Of a DNA stretch of 64,000 nucleotides, positions 51,519 to 61,297 are shown piece after piece. The DNA is from JBBATK01 sp044228685 (GTDB lineage Bacteria; Bacteroidota; Ignavibacteria; Kapaibacteriales; NICIL-2): positions 97,869 through 161,868 of the forward strand of contig JBGAUL010000007.1 in assembly GCA_044228685.1 (NCBI GenBank), in the 5' to 3' direction. Every line of letters begins with the position of its first letter. Positions within the stretch are counted from its first letter, which is position 1. Under the pieces are notes generated by a model. The model was not told the origin of the DNA and did not search any database. It worked only from the letters and a program-made list of their open reading frames with translations. The position numbers and the translations under genes are program-made.

Positions 51519-53495
51519 ATGATGAAATTCAGATATGTTTTCGCAGTTCTCGCAGTTGCGGTTGTATTCGGTTCACAGGCACATGCCGGTCTTTGCGGCA
51601 AGTTGGATATGTCCGATACGAAGATTGAAGTTCGCGACAACATCGACTTGAGCTACGAGCCAGGAATGTTGTTGGAGCGTAATAACGGTCCGCTATATGC
51701 CTTTGTCTACGTGTTCAACGAGCGCGAAACCTATCCGCAGGCAATGTCCTTTGAATTGAAGAAGAAGGGATCCAAGTGGAAGGGAAGCATTGAGAAGTTG
51801 CCGGAAGGTACGGTCTTCGGACTGGTTAAAATTGGCGACGGACGTCTGTTCGACTGCAACAACGACTTCATGTGGGACTTCAGCATCAAGTCCGGAGGAA
51901 AAGCAGTTCGTGGTGCTTACATGCGTGAAGCCCTCAGTTATCTGGGTAATATCGTTCCAACTTTACATCGCAATACAGATCTCGATAAGGCTAAGCACTG
52001 TCTTCGATTGGAAGTCCAGAACTACCCTGACAACGTTCAAGCCAAAGTTGGTTTAGCTTCAACTCTCTTCGAAACCAACGAAATCGACAAAGCGGAGTTT
52101 ACAAAGCGCGTTGAAGAACTTGTGTTGCAAGGCTACGACAAGAACAAGGAAAACGAAGTGCGTGCTGTATCGCGTGCATTGCGTGCAATTGGACGTCCGG
52201 CCGATGGCGATGATCTCGAGAACGCCTACATTATGTCGCACCCTACTTGCGATCTTGCTGAAGAAGTACTGCGCTCGAATGCTTACAAGTCCCAGACCCG
52301 CGAAGAGTTTGAAGCAAATATCACGAACTACGTCAAAAAGTTTAAACTGACGATGTACAGCGATCGAATGTACATCGACTTGATCAATTCCTATTTGCAA
52401 AAGGGCGACGGAGATCAGGCGATTCGCGTTGTACGTTCATATCCTTTGGAACCGGGCGTTGATAACAATCCACCTCCGGCAATTCTTAACATGCTGGCGG
52501 TTTCACTCATGCGTCAAGACTCGCTGATTCCCATGGCGCGTCAGTATGCCGAACGAGCTATTCGAAGCGCTGAAAAGCATAAAAGTGATCCATGTCCACG
52601 CTTTATGGCGAAGGAAGAATTTGACTTTTCGAATCGCGAAATCGAAGGCATCGCGCACGACACTTACGGTTACATCCTCCGCAGCATGCAAAAGCCAGCT
52701 GAGGCTGCAGTCGAGTTTCAAAAGTCTCATGAGCTACTCAGAGATGCATCATCAGCAGAAATGATGGAGCATTTGTCTGAGGCGCTCGCAAGTTCAAATC
52801 AGACGCCGGCGGCTGTAGAAGTCATGCGTGAAGCGATTCGTACGGCTCGCTCGCTGCCGCAAACAGATCAGCGCTTTGTTCTGATTGCATCACCTGATCA
52901 AAACAAGAACAAAGAAGAGCTCAACGCTTTGCGTCAAGAAGCGAAGGAAGCGAAGCAGCTTGCCTTGCGATTGGGCATGATGAATTATGACATTCAAAGC
53001 CTTGTCTTCTCTCGTCAAGACGGCAGGAGAGTGCGTATCAATGATTTCAACCTCACGACTCTCGAAGGTAAAAAAGTTAAGCTCGAAGACCTCAAGGGCA
53101 AAGTTGTTGTGATGGATTTCTGGGCGACCTGGTGTGGACCGTGCCGTATGTCCATGCCCTACATGCAGAAAGTCTATGAGAAGTACAAAGACAACAGCAA
53201 GGTGCAAATCGTGATGGTAAATGTGTGGGAACGAACTTCTGATTCCACGGATGCACAGCGCATTGAGTCACGCAAGAAGATTGTCAACGACTTCCTTGCC
53301 AAGAACAAAGACTACAGCTTTCCTATGATGCTCGATGGCAACGATGCCATTGTGAGTCTGTTCGGTGTAACCGGTATTCCAACGAAATTCTATCTGGACA
53401 AAGATGGAAAAGTTCAGTTCAAGGAAGTTGGCTTCCCAGGAGCTGATGTTTTCGTCGAAGAAGCGAGCGAGAAAATCAACGCGCTGTTGGAGTAA
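51519..53495 (+). CDS. Secreted TlpA/ResA-like thioredoxin protein with long N-terminal TPR-like region
   Basis: 658 aa with a signal peptide (residues 1-23, ending AHA). The N-terminal part (24-130) looks like a beta-sandwich; the middle (about 150-470) is helical with TPR-like pairs. The C-terminal 150 residues are a thioredoxin domain of the TlpA/ResA kind, with the redox centre WCGPC (Cys539 and Cys542), the inserted FLAKNKDYSFPMMLDGND segment and the cis-Pro in TGIPTKFYLD. It should act in periplasmic thiol reduction or cytochrome c maturation. Such fusions are frequent in Bacteroidota. Two ATG codons in tandem make the start uncertain by one residue. Confidence 0.88.
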   Translation: MMKFRYVFAVLAVAVVFGSQAHAGLCGKLDMSDTKIEVRDNIDLSYEPGMLLERNNGPLYAFVYVFNERETYPQAMSFELKKKGSKWKGSIEKLPEGTVFGLVKIGDGRLFDCNNDFMWDFSIKSGGKAVRGAYMREALSYLGNIVPTLHRNTDLDKAKHCLRLEVQNYPDNVQAKVGLASTLFETNEIDKAEFTKRVEELVLQGYDKNKENEVRAVSRALRAIGRPADGDDLENAYIMSHPTCDLAEEVLRSNAYKSQTREEFEANITNYVKKFKLTMYSDRMYIDLINSYLQKGDGDQAIRVVRSYPLEPGVDNNPPPAILNMLAVSLMRQDSLIPMARQYAERAIRSAEKHKSDPCPRFMAKEEFDFSNREIEGIAHDTYGYILRSMQKPAEAAVEFQKSHELLRDASSAEMMEHLSEALASSNQTPAAVEVMREAIRTARSLPQTDQRFVLIASPDQNKNKEELNALRQEAKEAKQLALRLGMMNYDIQSLVFSRQDGRRVRINDFNLTTLEGKKVKLEDLKGKVVVMDFWATWCGPCRMSMPYMQKVYEKYKDNSKVQIVMVNVWERTSDSTDAQRIESRKKIVNDFLAKNKDYSFPMMLDGNDAIVSLFGVTGIPTKFYLDKDGKVQFKEVGFPGADVFVEEASEKINALLE

Positions 53496-53520
53496 GATGG
53501 AATTCGTTGAAGTCTTGAGT

Positions 53521-53547
53521 GATCAAGTCTTTGATCGGTCTGAGACC
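53521..53547 (+). other. Two small tandem hairpins
   Basis: GATCAA (53521-53526) pairs with TTGATC (53531-53536), directly followed by GGTC/GACC (53537-53547). There is no T-run. They occupy the 135-bp gap between the thioredoxin gene and the MFS gene and could mark an mRNA 3' end. Confidence 0.3.
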
Positions 53548-53630
53548 AGTTAGCAAGCGTAGCATTCGCCGAGCTTTGGATCGCATCTAAAGTGATGCAG
53601 CAGTTCATAGACCAAGAAGGGTAGAGTTCT

Positions 53631-54863
53631 ATGGCCGAAGAGAAGCAGACGGTGAAGATCATATCCAAAACAGTTTTGGCATTGTCCTTTGTCAGCCTCT
53701 TCGCTGATGTTGCGAGCGAAATGCTCTATCCTGTGGTTCCGGTTTATCTCCAGTCAATTGGATTTTCCTTTTTCCTCATCGGACTCCTCGAAGGCGTCGC
53801 CGAATGCACTGCCGGTTTGAGCAAGGGCAGTTTTGGTCAGTGGTCTGACCGTCTTGGCCGCCGAGTACCCTTCATCCAGTGGGGCTACGGTCTCTCCGCC
53901 ATCTCAAAACCCATGATGGCTCTCTTTATCGCTCCATGGTGGATATTCCTCGCACGAGTTATTGATCGTCTTGGCAAAGGTCTTCGTACGGCGCCGCGCG
54001 ATGCCATACTCGCCCTGGAATCAACTCCGCAGACCAAGGCTCGGGTTTTTGGATTTCATCGCTCTATGGACACAATAGGTGCTGTCGTCGGACCGAGTAT
54101 CGCCCTGGTAGTCTTGCACTTCTGGCCGGAATCTCTTCGATCAATGTTTCTATTCGCCTTTGTGCCGGGAGCGATTTCTGTTGTCTTGACGCTCCGACTT
54201 CGTGATGCAAGCAAGGCGAGAAAAGACGCGAATGTCGATTCGTCTCAGTCGACGAAACCTCCGGGATTCCTGTCCTATTTCTCGTATTGGAATCAAGCCA
54301 CGCCGAACTACAGACGCGTACTTGCCGGCTTGACATTGTTTGCCTTGATCAATAGTTCGGACATGTTCTTACTCCTGAGAGTAAAGGACATTAGCGCCAG
54401 TGTACAAATCCCCGTCTTGGTGTACATTCTGTATAACATCGTCTATGCTTCTGCAGCATATCCACTTGCAAAGCTGGCGGATCGATTTGGTGTATCACGT
54501 GTCGTGGTTGCGGGACTAGTTCTCTTTGCCATCTGCTATGCGGCAATGTCGAAAGTCGCGACGGCTGAAGAATGCATTGCAGTTTTCGTCCTGTACGGAT
54601 TCTCAATGGCTGCAATAGAAAGCAACGCAAAAGCGTGGTTGTGTGGCTATGCTCATAAGGAAACTATGGGTACAGCGGTTGGTTTGTACGTCTCAACGCA
54701 AAGTCTGGCACTGCTTTGTGCGAGCTCTCTTACCGGATTGCTGTGGAGTGTTATCGGTGCTGAACGCACGTTTCAACTCAGTGCTGTCGGCGCTGTACTC
54801 AGCGCTGTGCTTCTCGTGAGTTTTATGCTAATGAGCAGGAGAGAGAATCAACTTCGCACTTGA
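53631..54863 (+). CDS. Major facilitator superfamily transporter
   Basis: 410 aa, about 11-12 hydrophobic spans in two halves separated by a charged loop (RDASKARKDANVDSSQSTKPP, near residues 190-215). The MFS loop 2-3 signature appears as GQWSDRLGRR, and a related RVIDRLGKGLRTAPRDAI follows. Drug/metabolite efflux or sugar transport are both possible; no substrate can be read from the sequence. It ends 12 bp from the convergent GlmU-like gene and stands alone on the plus strand here. Confidence 0.88.
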   Translation: MAEEKQTVKIISKTVLALSFVSLFADVASEMLYPVVPVYLQSIGFSFFLIGLLEGVAECTAGLSKGSFGQWSDRLGRRVPFIQWGYGLSAISKPMMALFIAPWWIFLARVIDRLGKGLRTAPRDAILALESTPQTKARVFGFHRSMDTIGAVVGPSIALVVLHFWPESLRSMFLFAFVPGAISVVLTLRLRDASKARKDANVDSSQSTKPPGFLSYFSYWNQATPNYRRVLAGLTLFALINSSDMFLLLRVKDISASVQIPVLVYILYNIVYASAAYPLAKLADRFGVSRVVVAGLVLFAICYAAMSKVATAEECIAVFVLYGFSMAAIESNAKAWLCGYAHKETMGTAVGLYVSTQSLALLCASSLTGLLWSVIGAERTFQLSAVGAVLSAVLLVSFMLMSRRENQLRT

Positions 54864-54875
54864 AACGAAAGTTGA

Positions 54876-56099
54876 CTACGATTGAATTCTCTCAGCTTCC
54901 AACGACATCAACACCTCCTCTTCAGCAAGCAGTTCTTTGTTGCGTCGCTTCATCACTGTACGTGCGATTGAAAGTGCTTTGCGTAAAGGCATATGACGTG
55001 AATCTGCAATCGCTCCCCACGCAAAGGAAGGAATCTCGGTTGGAGTATATCCTGCACCAATCACATTCGCATGAATGCCGCATACTGTTCCGGTGTTAAA
55101 CATGGTGTTGATTCCGGATTTGGTGTGGTCGCCGCAGAGAAGACCTAGGAACATACGTCCGCTGTCGACTTCTTGTCCGCGTCGAGTAATTCGAATCGGA
55201 CCATAGGTATTCTTCAAATCACTGGTGTTGGTATCAGCGCCTAGATTAACCCATTCTCCAATATGTGAGTGACCAAGAAATCCCTCGTGTTGTTTGTTGG
55301 AGTAGGCGTGAATGATTGAATTCTCAACCTCACCTCCAACTTTCGACCACTCACCGATCACAGTGTTGGGATAAATCTTGGCACCGGCTTTAATGATGCT
55401 GTTGTGTCCGATGTAGCAGGGACCGTAAATCACACTATGTGCCATGATGCGTACGCCATCTTCAAGTATGATCGGACCCTTAGTGGCATCCAGCAACACA
55501 AATGGTTCAATATGCAAATTCTCAGCACGAATAATATTCTCGGCGGCAAGAGCAATGACTCCGGTTGATGTTAGTGGTAGCGCGTCAGATTTACTGTAAA
55601 TCGAGTAGTAGGCATCATCTATAGAGTGTGCTACTTCATCAAGACTCTGCCACAATTCATTCACCCGATGACAAGCCAGATCTATTCTAGGCCAATCCAA
55701 AGTTGAAGCTTGTTCTGCGGTTGGAATGCGATTGTTGGTGCTATTCCACGAGGATACAGTACAGGATAGGCCAACGATGTCGTCATTCAACACATAAAAG
55801 CAATCACGATCCGCTGATGATTCTATAGCTCGACCTGCACTTTTGGACGGTACAAGTGATGACTTTAATATCACTGCGCGATCGTCGACGACTGTAGAAT
55901 TTTGGTATTGAGGAAATCGAGCAAGGAATGAATCGACGAGTGATTTGTCAGCTACAAACTCGTGAGTAGTTGGAGTGAGGAGTGCTGTCCAAGCATCAAC
56001 GACGCGCATAGGACCGCATCGAAGTTCCCAAGGACAGTGCAGAATACTGAATGGATAAAGTCCGCTCGAGTTGTCATCAACAAGGACTAAATGCATCAC
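54876..56099 (-). CDS. Alternative GlmU-like sugar nucleotidyltransferase / acyltransferase
   Basis: 407 aa. It resembles the TIGR03991-type proteins proposed to replace GlmU in Bacteroidota and spirochaetes: an N-terminal unusual nucleotidyltransferase (LVLVDDNSSGLYPFSILHCPWELRCGPMR), then a left-handed beta-helix from about residue 195, with hexapeptide repeats (IGHNSIIKAGAKIYPNTVIGEWSKVGGEVENSIIHAYSNKQHEGFLGHSHIG region) and a VNLGADTNTSDLKNTYG loop. Likely makes UDP-GlcNAc from the product of GlmS, encoded 40 kb away. Its start overlaps the stop of the FKBP gene by 4 bp. Confidence 0.82.
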   Translation of the reverse strand: MMHLVLVDDNSSGLYPFSILHCPWELRCGPMRVVDAWTALLTPTTHEFVADKSLVDSFLARFPQYQNSTVVDDRAVILKSSLVPSKSAGRAIESSADRDCFYVLNDDIVGLSCTVSSWNSTNNRIPTAEQASTLDWPRIDLACHRVNELWQSLDEVAHSIDDAYYSIYSKSDALPLTSTGVIALAAENIIRAENLHIEPFVLLDATKGPIILEDGVRIMAHSVIYGPCYIGHNSIIKAGAKIYPNTVIGEWSKVGGEVENSIIHAYSNKQHEGFLGHSHIGEWVNLGADTNTSDLKNTYGPIRITRRGQEVDSGRMFLGLLCGDHTKSGINTMFNTGTVCGIHANVIGAGYTPTEIPSFAWGAIADSRHMPLRKALSIARTVMKRRNKELLAEEEVLMSLEAERIQS

Positions 56100-56581
56100 T
56101 CAACCTTTACAAGTTCAACATAAAACACCAGCGTCTCGTTTGGCGCAACTCCGTTCGATGGATTACCTTTCTCGCCATAACCTAAGCTTGCCGGAATACG
56201 AAGTTGACGTCTGCCTCCGCAGCGCATGCCTTTAACACCAAGCTCGAGTCCGCGCATCACTTCATTAGCGCCCATGGTAAAGCTGAATAACTTCTTTCCA
56301 CAGAACGATGTATCGACAAAACGACCATTAGCATGTTCACCAAGAAAGCGCAGAAAGTGCAGTTTACCTTCCATTGCCGAGTCACCCTTGCCGAGCGCAT
56401 AATCGATGTACACAAATCCACTTGGATCTTTGATCTCGCGCATTGGTCCCATGACTGCCTTGTTTGTATCAAAAGGCGTCGTGAAGAAGTGAATAAAGGT
56501 CTCGCCGGTCGAATCAATGTTTGCTTGAGCGAAAAGTCCGGTAGAGAATAACAAAATGATAATGATGGTACGAAGTATCAT
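56096..56581 (-). CDS. Secreted FKBP-type peptidyl-prolyl isomerase
   Basis: 161 aa with a signal peptide (MILRTIIIILLFSTGLFAQA). The FKBP fold covers about residues 55-161; family landmarks are VMRGLELGVKGMRCGGRRQLRIPASLGYG and a C-terminal PNETLVFYVELVKVE. The GLELGVKGMR/LGYG pattern is that of FkpA/FKBP proteins that speed proline isomerisation and act as folding helpers, here in the periplasm. A four-base overlap links it to the GlmU-like gene, a pairing I cannot explain functionally. Confidence 0.88.
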   Translation of the reverse strand: MILRTIIIILLFSTGLFAQANIDSTGETFIHFFTTPFDTNKAVMGPMREIKDPSGFVYIDYALGKGDSAMEGKLHFLRFLGEHANGRFVDTSFCGKKLFSFTMGANEVMRGLELGVKGMRCGGRRQLRIPASLGYGEKGNPSNGVAPNETLVFYVELVKVE

Positions 56582-56640
56582 GTGTCAATTGGCAATTGTT
56601 GGCGTACAATATACATAGCGAGACTATCTAAGCGTAAGTT

Positions 56641-56871
56641 CTACCGAAGCCCACGTTTGCGTCGTTTCATATCGGCAATAATGTTCAGTTCGAACTGTAG
56701 ATCATTATCGCCCGGATAAGGACGCACATGCTCGATCTCATCGTTCCACAATTCCGCCGGTATACCTTTAGGAAAGGCATCACAGCGTTTTCTGGTTCGC
56801 TCGCGAAGATGAACGCACTGCTCGCATTGACGACTGGTGGACTGATAGGGCTGAAAGCTTGAAGGGTTCAT
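56641..56871 (-). CDS. Small Cys-containing protein of unknown function
   Basis: 76 aa. A CxxC (Cys16, Cys19) and Cys30 occur near the N-terminus, followed by AFPKGIPAELWNDEIEH and PYPGDNDLQFE, a pattern I recall in small conserved bacterial proteins without known function. The three cysteines plus a His might bind a metal, but a fourth Cys is missing. The coding region ends directly beside dciA (the next base is its stop), so it follows dciA closely and is probably co-transcribed. Confidence 0.6.
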   Translation of the reverse strand: MNPSSFQPYQSTSRQCEQCVHLRERTRKRCDAFPKGIPAELWNDEIEHVRPYPGDNDLQFELNIIADMKRRKRGLR

Positions 56872-57159
56872 CTAGTGAAACTGGATATCGTGTACGAGGT
56901 CTGCCTTCAGTTCCTCATTGAGTTTTTGCTGTAATTCTTCTTTCCTCAATCGAAGCTCACTTCTCCAAACGGAAGAATCGATATGCACGTGCAGCATCTT
57001 GTTCTCCAGTTTGATTCGAGTGCAATGTCGTGCTGCTTGGGCACCAATCAATGTGCGCCAAACATCCGGTATACTCGATTCAACAACCGCGTGCTCAAGA
57101 CCTCGTTCTTGGAGGTATTGTTTGAGCACTGATGCCAACGATTGTGCCGATTGATCCAT
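56872..57159 (-). CDS. dciA: DciA/DUF721 family helicase-loader protein
   Basis: 95 aa. Matches DUF721: an N-terminal helix (LASVLKQYLQERGLEHAVVESSIPDVW), then WRTLIGAQAARHCTRIKLENKMLHVHIDSSVWRSELRLRKEELQQKLNEEL in the KH-like core. DciA helps load the replicative helicase DnaB in bacteria that lack DnaC/DnaI. It follows recF by about 100 bp, the frequent recF-dciA order, though dnaA and dnaN are not in the window. Confidence 0.87.
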   Translation of the reverse strand: MDQSAQSLASVLKQYLQERGLEHAVVESSIPDVWRTLIGAQAARHCTRIKLENKMLHVHIDSSVWRSELRLRKEELQQKLNEELKADLVHDIQFH

Positions 57160-57261
57160 TGGATGAGGTATTGAGAAAAGACTGTGGTACTGCTTGAAAT
57201 ATACAACACGAGTTTGAAGCAGCTGGGCGGAGAATTTTTCCCCGTAGCTCTGTGATGCTAA

Positions 57262-58416
57262 TTAGGCAGGAACGATGTCGAAGTGACGTTGGACAGAACC
57301 TTTGTCAACCTCAAAAACACGACACTGCTTTGCCGAGCCAATATCATGACGAAATCGCTCGAACTCTGTTGTTGTAATAAAGCACTGTCCGGCTTGTGCT
57401 ATAACCGTATCAAAAACCCGCGCCGTTCTATGCTGATCCAACTCACTGAAAATATCGTCGAGCAATAGAATTGGTTCCTCGGCTTTTGCAGCCCGCAGAT
57501 ACTCAAACTCAGCCTTTTTCAAGCTTATCAGAAGTGACTTGTGCTGTCCCTGAGATGCAACTTCGCGCGCTCTGGCACCGTGAATGCGGATGTCAATATC
57601 ATCCTTCTGCGGACCCCACAAGGTCAATCCACGACGCAGTTCTTCTTCAACACACTCATCAGCCTGCTTGCGAAGGAGCTCGCGAAGTTGGTCACGACCA
57701 AGGCTATTGAGCTCATTTGACTCAATGGCAAAGTCGGGCTCATACTGAACAGTGATGTGTTCTTGTGAATGCGTTAGCATTGCATAGGCGTCCAAGCAGA
57801 AGGGCTGGAATTCACGGATGAAGTCGCGACGACGAATTGAGATATCACAGCTCAACTCAATCAACTGCTCTGTCCAGGCATTGAGAATAGCGCGATCCAA
57901 AAATCCATTCTTAGCTGAGAGTAGGGTATTGCGTTGTTTGAGTACTCTGCGCAAGTCGCTGAGGTCTTCGAGATATCGGGCAGAGCACTGTGACAAAAGT
58001 CGATCAAGAAAGGAACGACGATCGGCCGGACTACCAAAGGTGATATTCTTGAAGTCGGGTGAAAGCACAACCATCGGCATGCGACCAATCACATCCTTTG
58101 GACGAAGATTAGCGCCTTCATTTGATTCGATTTCTTTGCGTGAATTGGCGTGTAGCTTAACACTGATGCGATAGGGTTGATCACGGTCACTGATAGCTTC
58201 TGCGTAGACCAAACTTTCATCAGCCCCAAATCGCATGAGGTCTGCATCAGATGTCGGCAAGAATGTTCGTGTGAACGCGCACATAGTTAGCGCTTCAAGA
58301 ACCGTCGTTTTGCCGGCGCCGTTGGGTCCTTGAAGTATGTTCAATCCCGGACTGAACTCGAGCATCGAGACTTCGTGATTGCGCAGATTAATCAGCCGGA
58401 GAGAACGAATGTGCAC
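57262..58416 (-). CDS. recF: DNA replication and repair protein RecF
   Basis: 384 aa. An SMC-like ABC ATPase that loads RecA at ssDNA gaps. Seen: Walker A GPNGAGKT (30-37), a YLEDLSDLRRVLKQRNTLL segment, GPQKDDIDIRIHG, and the signature-to-Walker B region SQGQHKSLLISLKKAEF and ILLLDDIFSELDQHR. Length is typical. Upstream (minus strand) is a 49-bp gap to ccmF; downstream is dciA. Confidence 0.95.
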   Translation of the reverse strand: MHIRSLRLINLRNHEVSMLEFSPGLNILQGPNGAGKTTVLEALTMCAFTRTFLPTSDADLMRFGADESLVYAEAISDRDQPYRISVKLHANSRKEIESNEGANLRPKDVIGRMPMVVLSPDFKNITFGSPADRRSFLDRLLSQCSARYLEDLSDLRRVLKQRNTLLSAKNGFLDRAILNAWTEQLIELSCDISIRRRDFIREFQPFCLDAYAMLTHSQEHITVQYEPDFAIESNELNSLGRDQLRELLRKQADECVEEELRRGLTLWGPQKDDIDIRIHGARAREVASQGQHKSLLISLKKAEFEYLRAAKAEEPILLLDDIFSELDQHRTARVFDTVIAQAGQCFITTTEFERFRHDIGSAKQCRVFEVDKGSVQRHFDIVPA

Positions 58417-58465
58417 GCTATCGGATCCTTAATACGCGATGAAGATAACTTGACTCGATGATCAA

Positions 58466-60865
58466 TTAATGTGAAGTACTGCGTTCTTCTTCAGTCGTTT
58501 CCACGCTGGTTGTCGCTGACTGAGTTGGTGCGGATTGACGAGCCTGCATTTCTTCAAGACGCTTTTGTTCGCGGCTTGCAGAGCCTGCATGACGTACTGT
58601 TGCGAGCACAAAGCCAAAGACCATGAGGATCACACCAGTCCACACAAGGTTGATGAGTGGCTTCACCGAAACATCCGCGACAAAGACTTCACGTGTCATG
58701 GTTTCAGGACGCTGTGTATCCATAAAGGCAAAGGTCGCTGTTGACTTGTCCGGGTCTTGCTGGTTACGGTGAATCTTCATCACAGCTAGCTTCTTCGTCG
58801 ACAGCGGAAGTGAGTAACTGATCGGAACGAATTCAGTACCATTCGTGTAGCAGTACATCTTCTTGTCGTAGCTGGTGTCGGGAGATTGAATATGAGCAAT
58901 CACCGCCAACTTCAAATATCCTTCCATGTCACTTTGCCGAGCTTCAGACATGTCAAAGGCAAGCAGTTGTACGCTGACCGAACTGTCGAAGGGGAATGAA
59001 GCAGATGTGCCTTTCACAACTTCGCGTTGTGGTGATTCGCCATCGCGCTCGATTGCTTTCGGGCTCACATAGAGATCACGTCCAATCGTCCAGGCAATAC
59101 CAGGTTCTAAGAACGGCGCTTGACGTTTGTTGAAGTCGCTGTAATAGAGCACCGGATAAACCATGCTCTCGCGACCATCTTTGTTTACGCTAATGTTGTA
59201 CTCATACTTCTCACGATCATGATAATTGAGGTCGACCTGCTTCTTACCAATGAACTGCAGTTGGTATCCCAGCACATCAGTCTTCTGTCCTTCAACCAAT
59301 CTCGCATGAGTTGTTACTGAATAGCCGGCTGTTGCAACGATACCAAGTATCAAAAACGAAATTCCGGTGTGCGAAATGTAAGCGGCGGCTTTGCCGGGTG
59401 ATGACAAAATGATCTTCCAAGCGGTATCCAAGTTGATCAGTAATGCAAGCCAGGAGAAGAAAATCATGGCAAGCCATTCCGGTGACTGAACTGACATGAA
59501 AAAGGCCACAATCGTCACAACGAGTGCCAGCGAAGCTGCAATCACACTGCGATTTCTAAACTGCTTCCATGAGGTTCTTTTCCAAACCTGCGAGATCGAG
59601 ATGGAGTTTAGTATAAAAATCACAACCATGAGCGGAATGTGCATTTGGTTGTAGAAGGAAGCCTCTACCGCGACCTTTGGTTTACCCATAAGCTCCGCGA
59701 GCATTGGATAGCTTGTTCCCAGTGTTACGACCAGTGCGCTCGCCATGATAGCAGCAGAGCCCAATGATAAACTGAACTCTCGAGACGATGTGTCGAAAGC
59801 GTCGTGAATTTTCTTGATTTCTTTCCAGCGCCAGACAATCAATCCAACACCAATGATGCAGAAGGTGACGAGGAAGCAAAGAAGCAGAACGTAGATGAAG
59901 TATCCCGGTTCTACAAAGGCGTGAACAGATGTGTCACCGAGCACGCCGCTACGCGTTAAGAAAGTCGAATACAACACTGCTAGAAAAGCAAGCAGAGCCA
60001 AGCTAATGTTGGTTTTCACCAAACCTTTGGTTCGACGTTGCACGAGCATCGTGTGCACTAAGGCCACGCAGACCAGCCAAGGAATGAGCGATGAATTCTC
60101 AACAGGATCCCAAGCCCAGAAGCCGCCCCAACCAAGTGTTACATAGGCCCAGAAACCACCGAGCATGATACCGAATCCAAGCACACCGCAGGCGAATAAA
60201 GCCCATGGGAGTGCGATGCGGATCCATTGTTGATATTCTCGTTTGATGAGACCGGCCATGGCGAACACAAAGGGAACCGACATGGCGGCGAAACCGGTGA
60301 AGAGTATTGGCGGATGAATCATGATCCACCTGTTCTGCAATACCGGATTCAAACCTTTTCCGTTGTATAAGCTCAAATCAGAACGTATTGATTCAATGTA
60401 TGCCTGCGTCGTGCCGTCTTTGGCATAGGTCTCCCACAAAAGCGAGAAGGGATTCTTCGCAACCAACATCAGCATCAAGAAGCTGAGGATGAGGGCGTAG
60501 AAGAACATCACCGGCGCTTCGTATCCATGTCGTCGCACATATGGCAGAAGGAAGAGTCCTAACAATGCCGTCAGTATCGTCCACAGCATGAAGCTTCCTT
60601 CTTGTCCTGCATAGAATGACGCATACAAAAAGGGAGATGCTAATTCTCGAGATGAGTAGCCGTAGACATAGCTGATGTCAAAATTGTGATTGACAATATT
60701 GATCATCTGAATAGATGCTACGACCAGCAGATTGACGACGATGGCGTAATAGACCCACCGTGCTGCCGGTATGTAAACCGTGTAGCCACGCAAGGCCAGG
60801 AAGTACGCACTCATACACCCAAAGCTCAAACCGAACAATAGGTGAATCAGAAGTTGAGGAGCCAT
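58466..60865 (-). CDS. ccmF: Cytochrome c-type biogenesis protein CcmF
   Basis: 799 aa, larger than E. coli CcmF (about 650), with many membrane spans. The haem-handling WWD motif reads WGGFWAWDPVENS (about 246-258). The QNRWIMIHPPILFTGFA stretch places it in the CcmF rather than CcsA class. A periplasmic domain of about 230 residues (about 535-755) follows the main membrane bundle, then a last span. It works as the ligase that attaches haem to apocytochrome c in System I. ccmE and a ccmD-like gene lie directly upstream, so the three form one operon. A Ser/Thr/Glu-rich tail ends the protein. Confidence 0.94.
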   Translation of the reverse strand: MAPQLLIHLLFGLSFGCMSAYFLALRGYTVYIPAARWVYYAIVVNLLVVASIQMINIVNHNFDISYVYGYSSRELASPFLYASFYAGQEGSFMLWTILTALLGLFLLPYVRRHGYEAPVMFFYALILSFLMLMLVAKNPFSLLWETYAKDGTTQAYIESIRSDLSLYNGKGLNPVLQNRWIMIHPPILFTGFAAMSVPFVFAMAGLIKREYQQWIRIALPWALFACGVLGFGIMLGGFWAYVTLGWGGFWAWDPVENSSLIPWLVCVALVHTMLVQRRTKGLVKTNISLALLAFLAVLYSTFLTRSGVLGDTSVHAFVEPGYFIYVLLLCFLVTFCIIGVGLIVWRWKEIKKIHDAFDTSSREFSLSLGSAAIMASALVVTLGTSYPMLAELMGKPKVAVEASFYNQMHIPLMVVIFILNSISISQVWKRTSWKQFRNRSVIAASLALVVTIVAFFMSVQSPEWLAMIFFSWLALLINLDTAWKIILSSPGKAAAYISHTGISFLILGIVATAGYSVTTHARLVEGQKTDVLGYQLQFIGKKQVDLNYHDREKYEYNISVNKDGRESMVYPVLYYSDFNKRQAPFLEPGIAWTIGRDLYVSPKAIERDGESPQREVVKGTSASFPFDSSVSVQLLAFDMSEARQSDMEGYLKLAVIAHIQSPDTSYDKKMYCYTNGTEFVPISYSLPLSTKKLAVMKIHRNQQDPDKSTATFAFMDTQRPETMTREVFVADVSVKPLINLVWTGVILMVFGFVLATVRHAGSASREQKRLEEMQARQSAPTQSATTSVETTEEERSTSH

Positions 60866-60901
60866 AATAGTAAAGATTGATTCACAGTCCGAAGCACCTG
60901 C

Positions 60902-61297
60902 TTAGGGCTTGTGATTCTGCTCGTTTAGATTAGTCGAGCCTTCGTATTTCGAAGGACATTTCGTCAAGATATCTGAAGCTTGAAATACGCCGTTGACCAA
61001 GGTGCCCTTGACAACAACACTTTCTGCCAATTCGAAATTGTTTGGCTTTGCGCCGGCAAAGACTACCGGTATTGTTTTGAGACTATCATCTTGAAGGACG
61101 AAGCTGAACTGATTGTTTTGCGAATCATACTTCGTCTCACGTTCACGCAGCCACTTACCTTTGACCGATACGCGCTTTTTCAAATCTGCAGCTGTCGCAA
61201 TATCAGCATATTGGACGCCACCGGTACTCAATAGCCAAAAACTTAGCACGAGGCAGGCGAGACCAATGATGGCTCCAATTGTATATCGAAGCTTCAT
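60902..61297 (-). CDS. ccmE: Cytochrome c maturation protein CcmE, CXXXY type
   Basis: 131 aa. Haem chaperone of System I: one N-terminal anchor (about 6-24), then an OB-fold domain with VSVKGKWLRE and VVVKGTLVNGVFQASDIL. The haem-binding motif is normally HxxxY. Here it is CPSKY, Cys114 to Tyr118, so the residue that forms the covalent haem bond is Cys. CXXXY CcmE proteins are known from Desulfovibrio and archaea as the System I* variant. The start overlaps the end of the ccmD-like gene by 4 bp. A short charged tail ends the protein. Confidence 0.93.
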   Translation of the reverse strand: MKLRYTIGAIIGLACLVLSFWLLSTGGVQYADIATAADLKKRVSVKGKWLRERETKYDSQNNQFSFVLQDDSLKTIPVVFAGAKPNNFELAESVVVKGTLVNGVFQASDILTKCPSKYEGSTNLNEQNHKP

